Position numbers and translations under genes: made by a program
Shown here: in pieces, positions 43,177 to 52,221 of the stretch
Layout: each line of letters starts with the position of its first letter
Numbering within the stretch: the stretch's first letter is position 1
Source of the DNA: Arthrobacter sp. U41
GTDB taxonomy: Bacteria > Actinomycetota > Actinomycetes > Actinomycetales > Micrococcaceae
Assembly (NCBI RefSeq): GCF_001750145.1
Contig: NZ_CP015732.1
Location: 1,860,001 to 1,924,000 of the forward strand
DNA: 64,000 nucleotides
Direction of reading: 5' to 3'
The notes under the pieces: model-generated
Databases searched by the model: none
What the model saw: only the letters and a program-made list of their open reading frames with translations
Told to the model about the DNA's origin: nothing

Positions 43177-44445
43177 GTGCCAGTCAGGAACGCCGTGCAG
43201 CCGGACGGCCTCCGCGTCCGGTTTGTGGTGCCCGGCAACGTGCGCCACAACTCCGGCGGCAACGTCTACAACGCAGCCCTCGCCCGCGAGCTTGCCGCAC
43301 TGGGAGTGGCGGTGGAGACCTGCCCGCTCGACGGCGACTGGCCGGTGGGTAGTGCCGAGGACCGGAGCCGGCTTGGCGGCCTGCTGCTCGCCGACTGGGT
43401 CGACGGGGCCGACGGCGGCAACGGCGCCCGCGCCGGACGCACGGTGACCCTCGTTGACGGGCTCCTCGCCTGCGGGGCGCCGGAGGAACTCGCGGCTGCC
43501 GCGGCCGCCGGACGGCCGGCCTGGATCCTCGTGCACATGCCGCTGGACGACACCGGGCATGACGACGCCGGGCTGGAACGCCGGGCGCTGCGGGCCGCGG
43601 CCGGGGTGATCTGCACCAGCGGCTCGGCGGCAGCCGGCATCCGGGCCAGGCACGGGGTAAGCGGTATCCGGGTTGCCCTGCCCGGCACGGAGACGGCCGC
43701 GCTGGCCGCCGGATCGGAACCGCCGCACCTCCTGGCCGTGGCCGCCCTGCTGCCGAACAAGGACCAGACGCTGCTGCTCGCCGCACTGTCAGCCCTGACG
43801 GACCAGCCGTGGACCGCCTCCCTGGTTGGCTCGGACACCGCTGATCCTGGCTATGCCGCGCTCCTCCGGGACACGGTGCAGCGGCTGGCGCTGCAGGACC
43901 GCATCCGGATCCCTGGGGAGCTCCGGGGCGGGGCGCTTGAGGCGGAATGGGCCGCGGCGGACCTGAGCCTGCTCATCTCACAGGCCGAGACCTACGGCCT
44001 GGTGGTCACGGAGTCGATTGCGCGGGGTGTGCCGGTGATTGTCCGGGCCGGCACCGGCGCCGTCGAGGCGCTCGCAGCGGGCACCCCCGGGTCCCGGACG
44101 GCGCCACTGACGGCGCCACTGACGGCGCCATCGGAGGAGCCCCGGACGGAGCCGCCGGAGGCGGCGGGCGGTGCGGCCGCCCTGCCGGGAACCGCCGTCG
44201 CCCTTGGTGCGGACCCGGCTCCCCTCGCCGAAGTGCTGCGGCGCTGGCTGGGAGATCCGGGAGTCCGCGCCCGCTGGCGGGCTGCGGCGGTTGACGCCCG
44301 GGACCGTCTGCCCGGCTGGGATGCCACGGCCCGGACCGTGCTGGAGGCCCTGAACCCGGGTCATCCGGCCGGTCAGCCGCCGGCTGTCCCGCCGGAAACG
44401 CCCTTCGCGGAAGATTCCCCTGCCGCGCAAGCTGGTGGACAATGA
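43177..44445 (+). CDS. GT4-type glycosyltransferase
   Basis: About 422 aa, start taken at GTG 43177 (TTG 43156 and GTG 43195 are alternatives). GT-B pattern: FVVPGNVRHNSGGNVYNAALARELAALGV for the acceptor side, SGIRVALPGTE, LLAVAALLPNKDQTLLLAAL, and AETYGLVVTESIARGVPVIV as the nucleotide-sugar E-x7-E block. Before the last domain is a Thr/Ala/Pro repeat (TAPLTAP) from three 12-bp tandem repeats near 44100-44130. Immediately follows the pterin-synthase-like gene, so a glycosylated pterin-like or related compound is conceivable. Confidence 0.85.
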   Translation: MPVRNAVQPDGLRVRFVVPGNVRHNSGGNVYNAALARELAALGVAVETCPLDGDWPVGSAEDRSRLGGLLLADWVDGADGGNGARAGRTVTLVDGLLACGAPEELAAAAAAGRPAWILVHMPLDDTGHDDAGLERRALRAAAGVICTSGSAAAGIRARHGVSGIRVALPGTETAALAAGSEPPHLLAVAALLPNKDQTLLLAALSALTDQPWTASLVGSDTADPGYAALLRDTVQRLALQDRIRIPGELRGGALEAEWAAADLSLLISQAETYGLVVTESIARGVPVIVRAGTGAVEALAAGTPGSRTAPLTAPLTAPSEEPRTEPPEAAGGAAALPGTAVALGADPAPLAEVLRRWLGDPGVRARWRAAAVDARDRLPGWDATARTVLEALNPGHPAGQPPAVPPETPFAEDSPAAQAGGQ

Positions 44446-44449
44446 CCCC

Positions 44450-45706
44450 ATGACGCCCCAGCCCCTGACCACGCAGCCCCTGACGGCGAACGCGCCGCCT
44501 GCCCGGACCCTCACCCCGGAACGGCTCCGCGCCTGGGCCTGGCACAAACAGGGCCTGGACGGCTCGCTGGCCGGCTGCACCTCGGAACAGGTGTTCGCCC
44601 GGGGAGGCTGGGCCCGGTCCGTCGGCGGCGCCAACCCCTACCTCACGCTCTTCGCCCGCGCCGGCATCCGCCGGGAACAAGTGGACGCCGACGTCCTGGC
44701 GCACCGGATCCTGGAACTTCCGACGGCGCGCGGCTGCACCTACGTCCTGGGCCGTGACGACTACGCCTGGTCGCTGCAGCTCGGGCGGGACGCCGCGGAG
44801 AACGCCGTCAAGGTGGTCGGCAGGCTCGGCGTGGACCGCGGCGAAATCGCCCTGCTGGAGGAGCAGGTGCTGCATACGCTCGCCGAAGCCGCCGTCCCGC
44901 TGGACCCGCGGCAGCTCAAGGAGGAACTCGGTGAGTCCGTGCGGAACCTCGGCGAGGAAGGCAGGAAGAAAGGCGCCACCACCACGCTGCCCACGGCCCT
45001 GGGCATCCTGCAGTCCCAGGGGCGGATCCGCCGGGTCCCGGCCAACGGCCGCCTCGACCAGCAGCGCTACGCCTACGAACTGTGGGACCTGCCGCCGAGC
45101 CCGCTGGACGAGGATGAGGCCCGCACCGAACTGATCCGCCGCTACCTTGGCTGGACCGGAGGGGCCACCTTCAAACAGTCGCAGTGGTTCACGGCCTTCA
45201 CCGTCGCCCAGAGCAAGGCGTCGCTGGCCGAGGCGGGCGCGGTGGAGGTTCCCACCGCCGCCGGGGAGACGCTGTGGATGCTGCCCGACGACGTCGAACG
45301 GCTCGCCGCGTTCCACGAACCTGCCGGCGAGCAGATCCAACTGCTCGCCGGAACGGACTCCCTCGCACTGCTGCGGCGCAATGCCGCCGACCTGCTGGAC
45401 GAGGAGGACCGGCATACGCACGCCCTGGGCTCGCTGGCGCTGCAGGCGGACCTCCCGGACCATCCCATCGTCGACCGGGGCCGGATCATCGGGCTGTGGC
45501 AGTACGATCCCGGCAGGGAACGGATCGTGCCCTGGCTGTTCCATGGCCGCACGCCTGCGGTGACCCGGCGGATCACCGAGGTCGAGGACTGGATCCGCGA
45601 GGACCTGGGCGATTTCCGGGCCTTCAGCCTCGACTCACCGGCCACCCGGCAAAAGCGGATCGACAACCTCGAGGCAGCCGCAGCGGGCTCCGCCTCCGGC
45701 AGCTAG
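44450..45706 (+). CDS. Winged-helix DNA-binding protein of the HTH_42/AlkZ type
   Basis: 418 aa from ATG 44450 (an in-frame GTG at 44435 is possible and overlaps the previous stop). HTH_42 proteins include the DNA glycosylases AlkZ/AlkX that open interstrand crosslinks. Seen: LTPERLRAWAWHKQGLDG at the start, LAHRILELPTARGCTYVL, winged-helix repeats, and the central YLGWTGGATFKQSQWFTAF. The Q-x-Q-type residues of AlkZ may correspond to the KQSQ part, but I cannot confirm that. The C-terminal GRIIGLWQYDPGRERIV is typical of the family. Confidence 0.82.
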   Translation: MTPQPLTTQPLTANAPPARTLTPERLRAWAWHKQGLDGSLAGCTSEQVFARGGWARSVGGANPYLTLFARAGIRREQVDADVLAHRILELPTARGCTYVLGRDDYAWSLQLGRDAAENAVKVVGRLGVDRGEIALLEEQVLHTLAEAAVPLDPRQLKEELGESVRNLGEEGRKKGATTTLPTALGILQSQGRIRRVPANGRLDQQRYAYELWDLPPSPLDEDEARTELIRRYLGWTGGATFKQSQWFTAFTVAQSKASLAEAGAVEVPTAAGETLWMLPDDVERLAAFHEPAGEQIQLLAGTDSLALLRRNAADLLDEEDRHTHALGSLALQADLPDHPIVDRGRIIGLWQYDPGRERIVPWLFHGRTPAVTRRITEVEDWIREDLGDFRAFSLDSPATRQKRIDNLEAAAAGSASGS

Positions 45707-45748
45707 CGCGGCAGGGACGCCGCAAGGGGGCCGGCGATGACCTTGGGC

Positions 45749-46252
45749 TCAGGCGCCGCGGTGCCCGGCAAAGAAGTCCCGCAACAGCGCCGCGCACTCC
45801 TGCTCCCTGACCCCGCCGTACACTTCCACCCAGTGGTTGAGCCGGCGCTCGCGGAGGATGTCGAACACGGAGCCGGCGGCCCCGGCTTTCTCATCCCACG
45901 CGCCGAAGACCACCCGTGGAATCCGGGCCAGCACGACGGCCCCGGCGCACATGGCGCAGGGCTCCAGCGTCACCACCAGGGTGCAGTCGGCCAGACGCCA
46001 GCCGTCGCCGGCCTGCCCGCCACGGGCGCTGAGTTCCTGCAGACGCGCGGCGGCCTCGCGGATGGCCACCATCTCCGCGTGCGCCGTCGGGTCCCCGAGG
46101 GCTTCCCGTTCGTTGCGCCCGCTGCCGAGCACGGTGCCGTTGGGGCCGATGACGACGGCGCCGATCGGCACGTCCGCCGTGGCCAGCGCGGCACGCGCCT
46201 CGGTGAGGGCAAGGCCCATCCATTCGGCATGGCGCGGCTCAGGGGAAGTCAT
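45749..46252 (-). CDS. tadA: tRNA-specific adenosine deaminase TadA
   Basis: Deaminates A34 to inosine in tRNA-Arg(ACG). Zinc site: HAEMVAI (catalytic His/Glu) and PCAMCAGA (two Cys), in the canonical spacing. DVPIGAVVI and FGAWDEKAGAAGS are further TadA blocks. 167 aa, normal length. The substrate tRNA-Arg(ACG) is at 62366-62439 in this window. Divergent from the PAP2 gene. Confidence 0.95.
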   Translation of the reverse strand: MTSPEPRHAEWMGLALTEARAALATADVPIGAVVIGPNGTVLGSGRNEREALGDPTAHAEMVAIREAAARLQELSARGGQAGDGWRLADCTLVVTLEPCAMCAGAVVLARIPRVVFGAWDEKAGAAGSVFDILRERRLNHWVEVYGGVREQECAALLRDFFAGHRGA

Positions 46253-46313
46253 GGCTCAATGATAGTTTCGGTACTAAGCAAGCTGTGCAGCAAAGAGGAG
46301 TCAGGAGACAGCA

Positions 46314-47186
46314 GTGAGTGCCTTCACTGATCGCTGGGGCAAGTGGGTTGTCCCTTACGCGGCCCTCTGGATCACCATGCTCGTGGGCGGCGTGATCGTG
46401 ATCGTTCTGGCGCTCCTGGGCGCTGAAGTGTACGACAGCGTCGTGGACGAGGCTGGATTGGCGAACCTGGACAAACCGGCACTCGCCCTGGCGGAGGACC
46501 TGCGCAACCCTGAGCTGAACGTGGCCGTCACCGGCTTCACGAACGTCGGCGGGAGTATCGGCATGCCGATTCTGGCAAGCATCCTCACCGCGTGGCTCAC
46601 CTGGGTGAACCGCACCTGGCGGCCGATCATCCTGGTCTGCGGGGCCGCCGCCGTGTCCATCACGGCCACGACGTTCGGCAAGAACCTCGTGGGCCGCGCG
46701 CGTCCCGATTTCATCAACGCCGTCCCGCCGTACGAGACCTCTCCGTCGTTCCCCAGCGGACACGCCCTTAACTCCACGGTGGTCATCGGCGTGCTGGTGT
46801 ACCTGACCTGCCTGCAGTTGAAAAAGACCTGGGCACGCGTCGCCGTGATCACGGCGGGACTGATCTTCGTCCTGGCGATGGGCCTGAGCAGGGTCTTCCT
46901 GGGGCACCACTGGATGACCGACGTCATCGCCGCGTGGCTGCTGGGCCTGGCCTGGCTGGGCATCGTGATCCTCGCCCACCGGCTCTTCCATGTGATCCGC
47001 CACCGGGAACACGCGGGCCCCGCGCCCACCTTCGATAACCCGGCGCACCTCCACGATGGCCGCGCCGATCCTCCGGCGGGCAGCGCCGCCGGCAGCGAGG
47101 GGGCGGACGCCGCGGGGAGCGGTGCCACCACCAAGGACGACGTCGGCGCCCGCGGTCCCACGGGCGGGCCGCCGGCCGCCGGGTGA
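46314..47186 (+). CDS. PAP2-family membrane phosphatase
   Basis: 290 aa from GTG 46314 with AGGAG about 8 bases before. Membrane protein with six hydrophobic segments and the three-part phosphatase signature: KNLVGRARPDF, PSFPSGHALNS, and SRVFLGHHWMTDV with the nucleophilic His. Likely dephosphorylates a lipid phosphate or undecaprenyl pyrophosphate on the outer face. The last 55 residues are an Ala/Gly-rich tail. Ends 12 bp before upp. Confidence 0.92.
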   Translation: MSAFTDRWGKWVVPYAALWITMLVGGVIVIVLALLGAEVYDSVVDEAGLANLDKPALALAEDLRNPELNVAVTGFTNVGGSIGMPILASILTAWLTWVNRTWRPIILVCGAAAVSITATTFGKNLVGRARPDFINAVPPYETSPSFPSGHALNSTVVIGVLVYLTCLQLKKTWARVAVITAGLIFVLAMGLSRVFLGHHWMTDVIAAWLLGLAWLGIVILAHRLFHVIRHREHAGPAPTFDNPAHLHDGRADPPAGSAAGSEGADAAGSGATTKDDVGARGPTGGPPAAG

Positions 47187-47198
47187 TAGTTTTGACCC

Positions 47199-47834
47199 AT
47201 GCGCACTCTCGTTGTGGACCACCCGCTGGTCGCCCATAAGCTCACCGTTCTGCGGGACAAGAACACCCCGTCCCCGGTCTTCCGCCAGCTCACCGAGGAA
47301 CTCGTCACGCTCCTGGCGTACGAGGCAACCCGCGAAGTCCGCACCGAACCGGTGACCATCGAGACCCCGGTCAGCACCACCATCGGCACCGCGTTCACCA
47401 AGCCCACCCCGCTGGTGGTGCCGATCCTGCGCGCCGGACTGGGCATGCTTGAGGGTATGACCAAGCTGGTCCCCACGGCCGAGGTCGGTTTCCTGGGGAT
47501 GGCCCGCGACGAAGAGACGCTGGACATCATCACGTACGCCGAGCGCCTCCCCGAGGACCTTACGGACCGCCAGATCTTCGTCCTGGACCCCATGCTCGCC
47601 ACCGGCGGCACCCTGCGCGAGGCCATCAAGTTCCTCTTCAAGCGCGGCGCTTCCGACGTCACCTGCATCTGCCTGCTGGCCGCCCCGGAAGGCCTCGCGA
47701 AGCTGGAGGAAGAGCTCGCCGACGCCAACGTGACCATTGTGCTCGCCTCGATCGACGAGAAGCTCAACGAAAAGTCCTACATCGTGCCGGGCCTGGGCGA
47801 CGCCGGAGACCGGCTCTACGGCGTGGCCGGCTAA
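47199..47834 (+). CDS. upp: Uracil phosphoribosyltransferase
   Basis: Salvages uracil with PRPP to UMP. 211 aa, normal length. Family blocks: [15 protein letters not shown] at the start, [14 protein letters not shown]-binding loop [15 protein letters not shown], and the C-terminal [24 protein letters not shown] uracil-binding region. All expected residues present. Confidence 0.97.
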   Translation: MRTLVVDHPLVAHKLTVLRDKNTPSPVFRQLTEELVTLLAYEATREVRTEPVTIETPVSTTIGTAFTKPTPLVVPILRAGLGMLEGMTKLVPTAEVGFLGMARDEETLDIITYAERLPEDLTDRQIFVLDPMLATGGTLREAIKFLFKRGASDVTCICLLAAPEGLAKLEEELADANVTIVLASIDEKLNEKSYIVPGLGDAGDRLYGVAG

Positions 47835-47930
47835 CCCGGCCGCCTGGTGCGGAACCTGCCCTCGGGGCCGGTTCCACACGCTTGAGATTTTCCTTCCGGA
47901 AGAGACCCCCCGGAACTAGCCTGAGCCCCA

Positions 47931-48168
47931 TGGACTGGAAACTTGAACTTGTCTTTGTCCCGGTGTCCGATGTGGACCGCGCGAAGGATTTCTACGTCAA
48001 CAAGGTGGGCTTCAACGCCGACTTCGACGAGCGGCCCACAAGCAGCTCAAGGACAGCGGCGTGGAGGTCAGCGGCGTGGATGTCCAGGGCTGGGGGCATT
48101 TCGTCTATTTCGCCGATCCCGACGGCAACAAGTGGGCGGTGCAGTACTTCCCCCACCGACCCGGCTAG
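47931..48168 (+). pseudogene. VOC/glyoxalase-fold protein, internally deleted
   Basis: MDWKLELVFVPVSDVDRAKDFY begins a standard VOC protein. After FNADFDER about 50 residues are missing and the frame changes; the C-terminus continues one frame over as HKQLKDSGVEVSGVDVQGW and FADPDGNKWAVQYF, ending at TAG 48166-48168. Start signal is present upstream. The deletion removes the middle of the fold. Confidence 0.82.
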
Positions 48169-48205
48169 ACGCGCCGGGGGGAGGGGCCGCAGGCCGTGCC
48201 GGCGG

Positions 48206-48958
48206 TTAGTACCAGTTGTTGGCGTAGTGGAAGTTCAGGGCGCCGCACGGTGAGCCGTAGCGCTCCTTGACGTAGTTCAGGCCCCAGTTGATCTGGGTCC
48301 GGTAGTTGGTCCGGTAGTCCGCGCCCGCGCTGGCCATCTTCTCGGCCGGCAGGGACTGGACCACACCGTAGGCGCCGCTGCTCGGGTTGGTGGCAGTCGT
48401 CTCCCAGTCCGACTCCTTGGTCCACAGCGTCATCAGGCACTGCATCTGGCCGGGGGCCCAGCCATAGGCGCCAAGCTGGCTGGCCGCGTAAGCCTGCGCG
48501 CCGGCCGGGTCATCGATGGCAACGGGAGCCGGCGCGGGCTCGGGAGCGGGAGCGGCAGCCGGTGCAGGAGCAGGAGCAGGGGCGGGTGCTTCGGCAGGCT
48601 TCTCCTCGGCCGCGGGGGCCGCGGGGGTGCCGGCGGGGATCACGGCCTGGTTAGCGACCCGGACGCGTTCGAAATCGAGGTGCGTCAACGGGTCCGCCGT
48701 CGTGGCTGCCTGCGTGGAAGCTTCCGCGCTGGCCTTGTGGGCGGCTGTCTCGGACGCCTGGCCCGCTGCGCCGGCCCCCACGAGGACCGTGCAGGCGGCA
48801 AGAACAACCGGGGCCCGGCGGCCGGTGGAGCCTACGCTGCCGGCAATCCGGGACAGCGCCGAAGCGGGCTGGGCCGGTTGAGCGCGGTGGCGCGATGGCT
48901 TGGTGCGGGTCGGATGTGCGGCGCCGTCGGGGCGCGTTTGTGGCTTGGAATCAGTCAT
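48206..48958 (-). CDS. Secreted lytic-transglycosylase-like protein (SLT-type C-terminal domain)
   Basis: 250 aa. Basic N-terminus then hydrophobic segment (APVVLAACTVLVGAGAAG, about residues 49-66) as signal/anchor, a long Ala/Pro linker (PAPAPAPAPAAAPAPEP), then a C-terminal domain from about residue 155: LMTLWTKESDWETTATNPSSGAYGVVQSLP with the catalytic-type Glu, and YRTQINWGLNYVKERYGSP. This resembles cell-wall hydrolases of the resuscitation/SLT type. Its 5' leader carries a c-di-AMP riboswitch, so expression is tied to osmotic/cell-wall signalling. Confidence 0.88.
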   Translation of the reverse strand: MTDSKPQTRPDGAAHPTRTKPSRHRAQPAQPASALSRIAGSVGSTGRRAPVVLAACTVLVGAGAAGQASETAAHKASAEASTQAATTADPLTHLDFERVRVANQAVIPAGTPAAPAAEEKPAEAPAPAPAPAPAAAPAPEPAPAPVAIDDPAGAQAYAASQLGAYGWAPGQMQCLMTLWTKESDWETTATNPSSGAYGVVQSLPAEKMASAGADYRTNYRTQINWGLNYVKERYGSPCGALNFHYANNWY

Positions 48959-48971
48959 GATCGCCTCTCAA

Positions 48972-49125
48972 CGCCTGCGGAGTTAGCTGTCGGGTTCGGA
49001 TGAGGTCACCCGGCCGCACGGAAATTCACGTGTCGGCTTCACCCCAAGGGCGCAAGATGCAAATGCCCGGGAACTCTGGGTCCCCCGCCTCTGCCTGGTG
49101 CAGCGGAATCCGGGAGGCGGCAGAG
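48972..49125 (-). promoter_or_regulatory. c-di-AMP riboswitch (ydaO/yuaA type)
   Basis: On the minus strand, the leader contains the conserved blocks of this RNA in order: CAGGCAGAGGCGGGGGAC, TTGGGGTGAAGCCG, GCCGGGTGACC, and CCGAACCCGACAGCTAAC followed by GCAGGCGT. It ends about 14 bases before the ATG of the transglycosylase-like gene. Class members bind c-di-AMP and usually turn the downstream gene off. Boundaries are approximate. Confidence 0.88.
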
Positions 49126-49219
49126 CTTGGCGTACATCCGGATATGCGGCCCCAGTGATGGACGCACCCTAAAAACCGTACAGGACTTGGACGCCTAAGT
49201 CACATTTCGATAACAGAGA

Positions 49220-50854
49220 TCACGACGGCGGGGCGGCGCCTTGCGCACCGACCCGCAGCCGTGCCGCATCCGCGGCGGGCGGGGCCGCCGGCAGCCGCAC
49301 CGTGAACTCCGTCCGGCCCGGGACCGACGTCACGCTGACAGTCCCGCCATGGGCCGCGACAATTGACTGCACGATGGACAATCCCAGCCCGCTGGTTCCC
49401 TCGGAGGATGCACCCGTGGCGGCGGCAGCGGCCTCGGAGGCGGCCAGGGGAGGCCGCGGCGGGTGCAGCGGAAGGCGGGGAAGCGGCCGCCGTCCGTGTG
49501 CCGCCGTCGTGGCTGCCACCGGATTCTTCCGGGACGCGTCCGCACGCGTGAACCGCGCAAAGACGCGGTCCACGAACTCGGGGGCGATGCCCGGGCCGTT
49601 GTCCGTCACGGTCACCACGGCGCTGCCGTCCGCGGTGCGCTTCACTCCGGTCACGACCGTGGTGCCGGGTCCGGTGTGCTTTCGCGCGTTGGAAAGCAGG
49701 TTGGCCAGCACCTGGTGGAGCTGGGTCGCGTCGCCGCGAACCACCACCGGCTCCTCCGGGAGCTCCAGGTGCCAGATCCGGTCCGGGGCAATCACCTTCT
49801 CGTCGCTCACCGTCTCGACGGCCAGTTGGGTCAGGTCCACGTCGCTGAGCTTCAGCGGCTGGCCCTCGTCCAGCCGGGCGAGCAGGAGCAGGTCCTCCAC
49901 CAGGGTGGTCATCCGTTCGGACTGGCTCTGCACGCGGGCGAGGGACTTCTGGCCGTCGGGGGTGAAATGTTCGGTCATCCGCATCAGCTCCGTGTAGCCG
50001 CGGATGGCGGTCAGGGGAGTGCGCAACTCATGCGAGGCGTCCGCCACGAACTGGCGGACCTTCATCTCGCTCGTCTGCCGGGCCTCCAGCGCGTTGGAGA
50101 CGTTGTCCAGCATCAGGTTCAGGGCATGGCCGACGCTGCCCACTTCGGTTCCCGGATGTGCTGCCGCCGCCGGCACCCGCACGGCGAGTCCGACTTCTCC
50201 GGCATCGAGCGGGAGCCGGGAGACCTTCGTCGCCACCTCGGAGAGCTGATCGAGCGGCTTCATGGTCCGGCGGATCAGCGCCGTGCCGGCCAGGCCGATT
50301 ACCACGAGTCCGCCGGCGGACACGATCACCATGGTCCAGACCAGGGAGGCCAGCGTGTTCTGTTTTTCCGCGAGCGGCAGCCCGGTCACGATCACGTCGC
50401 CGTCCGGGGTCTCCGCGGCAACCAGCCGGTACGCTCCGGCGGACAGGGTCCGGTCAACCGGCTCGCTCCACGGGGTGAGCTCAAGGAGAACCTCGTCATC
50501 CTCGTCGGTGAGGGATTCCCGGGAGGCGTCCTCGGCGAGGAAGCCGGCGCTGCGGACCGAGTCGTCGTGGATCCTCGCGTTCAGCGTGCCGATGCCCTGG
50601 CCCCGTGCCTCAAGGGGATCGGAGCGGCCGGAGCGGCCAAACTCGCGGGCGCGGGCCTCGGCCTGCTCAAGCTGCGTGTCGAGCTGCCTGGTCAGGAAGA
50701 AGTCCATCGAGGCGTAGCTGACGACGCCGACGGCCCCGCAGATCGCCACGAGCAGGGCCATGGTGACGAGGACAAGCCGGGTGCGCAGGTGCCACGTGGA
50801 GGGGTCGCGCCAGTTGGGCCCGGAGGGGCGGATCTCGCCGGAGCGTTCGGGCAC
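49220..50854 (-). CDS. Sensor histidine kinase
   Basis: 544 aa. TM1 about residues 25-48, extracytoplasmic domain 50-165, TM2 about 168-194, HAMP, HisKA with the phospho-His275 in DASHELRTPLTAIRGY, HATPase with NLLSNARKH (N box), DNGPGI (G1), EGTSGLGLSIV (G2). Between the F-box side (FTRADASRK) and the G2 box is a 40-residue Ala/Pro/Arg-rich insertion (about 442-485) in the ATP-lid position. The partner response regulator gene lies 3 bp upstream, in one operon. OmpR-type pairs like this often sense envelope stress; the signal is unknown. Confidence 0.93.
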   Translation of the reverse strand: MPERSGEIRPSGPNWRDPSTWHLRTRLVLVTMALLVAICGAVGVVSYASMDFFLTRQLDTQLEQAEARAREFGRSGRSDPLEARGQGIGTLNARIHDDSVRSAGFLAEDASRESLTDEDDEVLLELTPWSEPVDRTLSAGAYRLVAAETPDGDVIVTGLPLAEKQNTLASLVWTMVIVSAGGLVVIGLAGTALIRRTMKPLDQLSEVATKVSRLPLDAGEVGLAVRVPAAAAHPGTEVGSVGHALNLMLDNVSNALEARQTSEMKVRQFVADASHELRTPLTAIRGYTELMRMTEHFTPDGQKSLARVQSQSERMTTLVEDLLLLARLDEGQPLKLSDVDLTQLAVETVSDEKVIAPDRIWHLELPEEPVVVRGDATQLHQVLANLLSNARKHTGPGTTVVTGVKRTADGSAVVTVTDNGPGIAPEFVDRVFARFTRADASRKNPVAATTAAHGRRPLPRLPLHPPRPPLAASEAAAAATGASSEGTSGLGLSIVQSIVAAHGGTVSVTSVPGRTEFTVRLPAAPPAADAARLRVGAQGAAPPS

Positions 50855-50857
50855 GGA

Positions 50858-51598
50858 TCAGTCCACCGGTTTCAGGACGTAGCCGGCCCCGCGCACCGTG
50901 TGGATCATGGGCGGGTGGTTGGCATCGACTTTTTTGCGGAGGTAGGAGATGTAGAGCTCCACGATGTTCGCCTGCCCGCCAAAGTCGTAGTCCCAGACCC
51001 GGTCCAGGATCTGGGCTTTGCTGACGACTCGCTTCGGGTTTTCCATGAGGTAGCGCAGCAGCTCGAACTGGGTGGCCGTGAGGTGGAGTTCTTCCCCGGC
51101 CCGCCGTACTTCCCGCGTGTCGATGTTCAGGACGAGATCCCCGACGACGAGTTCGGCCGTGTCCATCGCAGCCACTCCGGAGCGCTGGACCAGCCGGTGC
51201 AGCCGCAGCAGCACTTCCTCCATGCTGAACGGTTTGGTCACGTAGTCGTCCCCGCCGGCAGCCAGTCCGGTGATCCGGTCCTGGACGGCGTCCTTGGCTG
51301 TCAGGAACAAGGCCGGCACCTCCGGCGCGAAGGCGCGGATCCTGCCCAGCAGCTCAACGCCGTCGAACCCGGGAAGCATCACGTCGAGCACTAGCACGTC
51401 AGGGCGGAACTCCTTGGCAAGCCTCACTGCCTCGGGGCCGTCTGCGGCGACGGCAACCGACCAGCCCGCCATCCGCAGTCCCATGCTCATGAGCTCGGAG
51501 AGGCTGGGTTCATCGTCCACGACCAGGGCACGGATGGGGGAGCCATCCGGATGGGTGAGCTGGGGGAGGTTGTTGGTCATGGAGTGCGAAGTGGCCAT
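50858..51598 (-). CDS. OmpR/PhoB-type response regulator
   Basis: 246 aa. Receiver domain with acidic pair DD (28-29), phospho-acceptor Asp72 in LVLDVMLPG, Thr and Lys switch residues (LTAKDA, YVTKPF). C-terminal winged helix with LTATQFELLRYLMENPKRVVSKAQILDRVWD and the final HTVRGAGYVLKP. First gene of the two-component operon; the kinase follows after 3 bp. Start at ATG 51598, with a second in-frame ATG at codon 7. Confidence 0.95.
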   Translation of the reverse strand: MATSHSMTNNLPQLTHPDGSPIRALVVDDEPSLSELMSMGLRMAGWSVAVAADGPEAVRLAKEFRPDVLVLDVMLPGFDGVELLGRIRAFAPEVPALFLTAKDAVQDRITGLAAGGDDYVTKPFSMEEVLLRLHRLVQRSGVAAMDTAELVVGDLVLNIDTREVRRAGEELHLTATQFELLRYLMENPKRVVSKAQILDRVWDYDFGGQANIVELYISYLRKKVDANHPPMIHTVRGAGYVLKPVD

Positions 51599-52221
51599 GG
51601 GACAACTCTCCGATCTGACGGTTAGGCGCGCCTTTGGGGATCCTGTGCGGCACCTGTGAATCCCACCCTAGCGAGCTGGGCATCCCCGAAGCGGTCCGGG
51701 GGCAGCAATTTTCCGGAATGCGGGGTCCACTCTGTGGGACGGTAGACAACCATTGATAAGTAGGCGAACGGTTTTGCCATTCCGATTTACAGTGAATGAA
51801 AGCGGTGATAAGGCCCCCGGTAGCGAAGAATATTCGACCATCGCCCTGCTGGTGGCCCAATCGCAAGGAAGTGTTGTTTTTTGGCCGCCCTGCCAGAATT
51901 GTGATCTGCACTACAATTCCGAGCTTCGTCTCACATTGTGGACTTTTTGAGCCATTGTTACTTGCAAGTTTTCATTGTTACGTTGCACACTTCAATTGTG
52001 AACAAGAACTCAACAGCACCTGCAGCCGCAGTTTTTTGGATCAGCCCACCCGCTGATACCGAGAAGCGCTGTTGTCGAATGCACGCCTAACTTTTACACC
52101 CCAAAGGTTTCTAGGCATTCGCCCCCAGCCCAGCGTCGGGCGCCCCTCCCCAAGTTTTCATTGCGGGGAAAAGTAGCATTCGAGCCGCGATGACGGCCAT
52201 TCACATTGAGGTAAGCATTCC
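51599..52221. other. Intergenic region between divergent regulators, lower G+C
   Basis: 623 bp with visibly lower G+C than the surroundings (AATTGTGA and ATTGTTA stretches around 51895-51985), between the two-component operon and the orphan winged-helix gene. No gene of its own is supported. The promoters of both flanking genes must lie here; I do not see a known riboswitch. Confidence 0.5.

Noticed and set aside
44098..44132. Short tandem repeats (12 bp, nearly three copies) as a possible CRISPR or VNTR
   Set aside because: Lies inside the glycosyltransferase frame, gives a TAPLTAP linker; no spacers, so not CRISPR.
44006..45544. 512-codon minus-strand open frame over the glycosyltransferase and HTH_42 genes
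   Set aside because: Antisense to two genes with clear motifs; no coding character of its own.
51599..52221. 6C-like small RNA in the AT-richer gap
   Set aside because: C-rich bases near 52120-52155 do not form the required two hairpins with C-rich loops.
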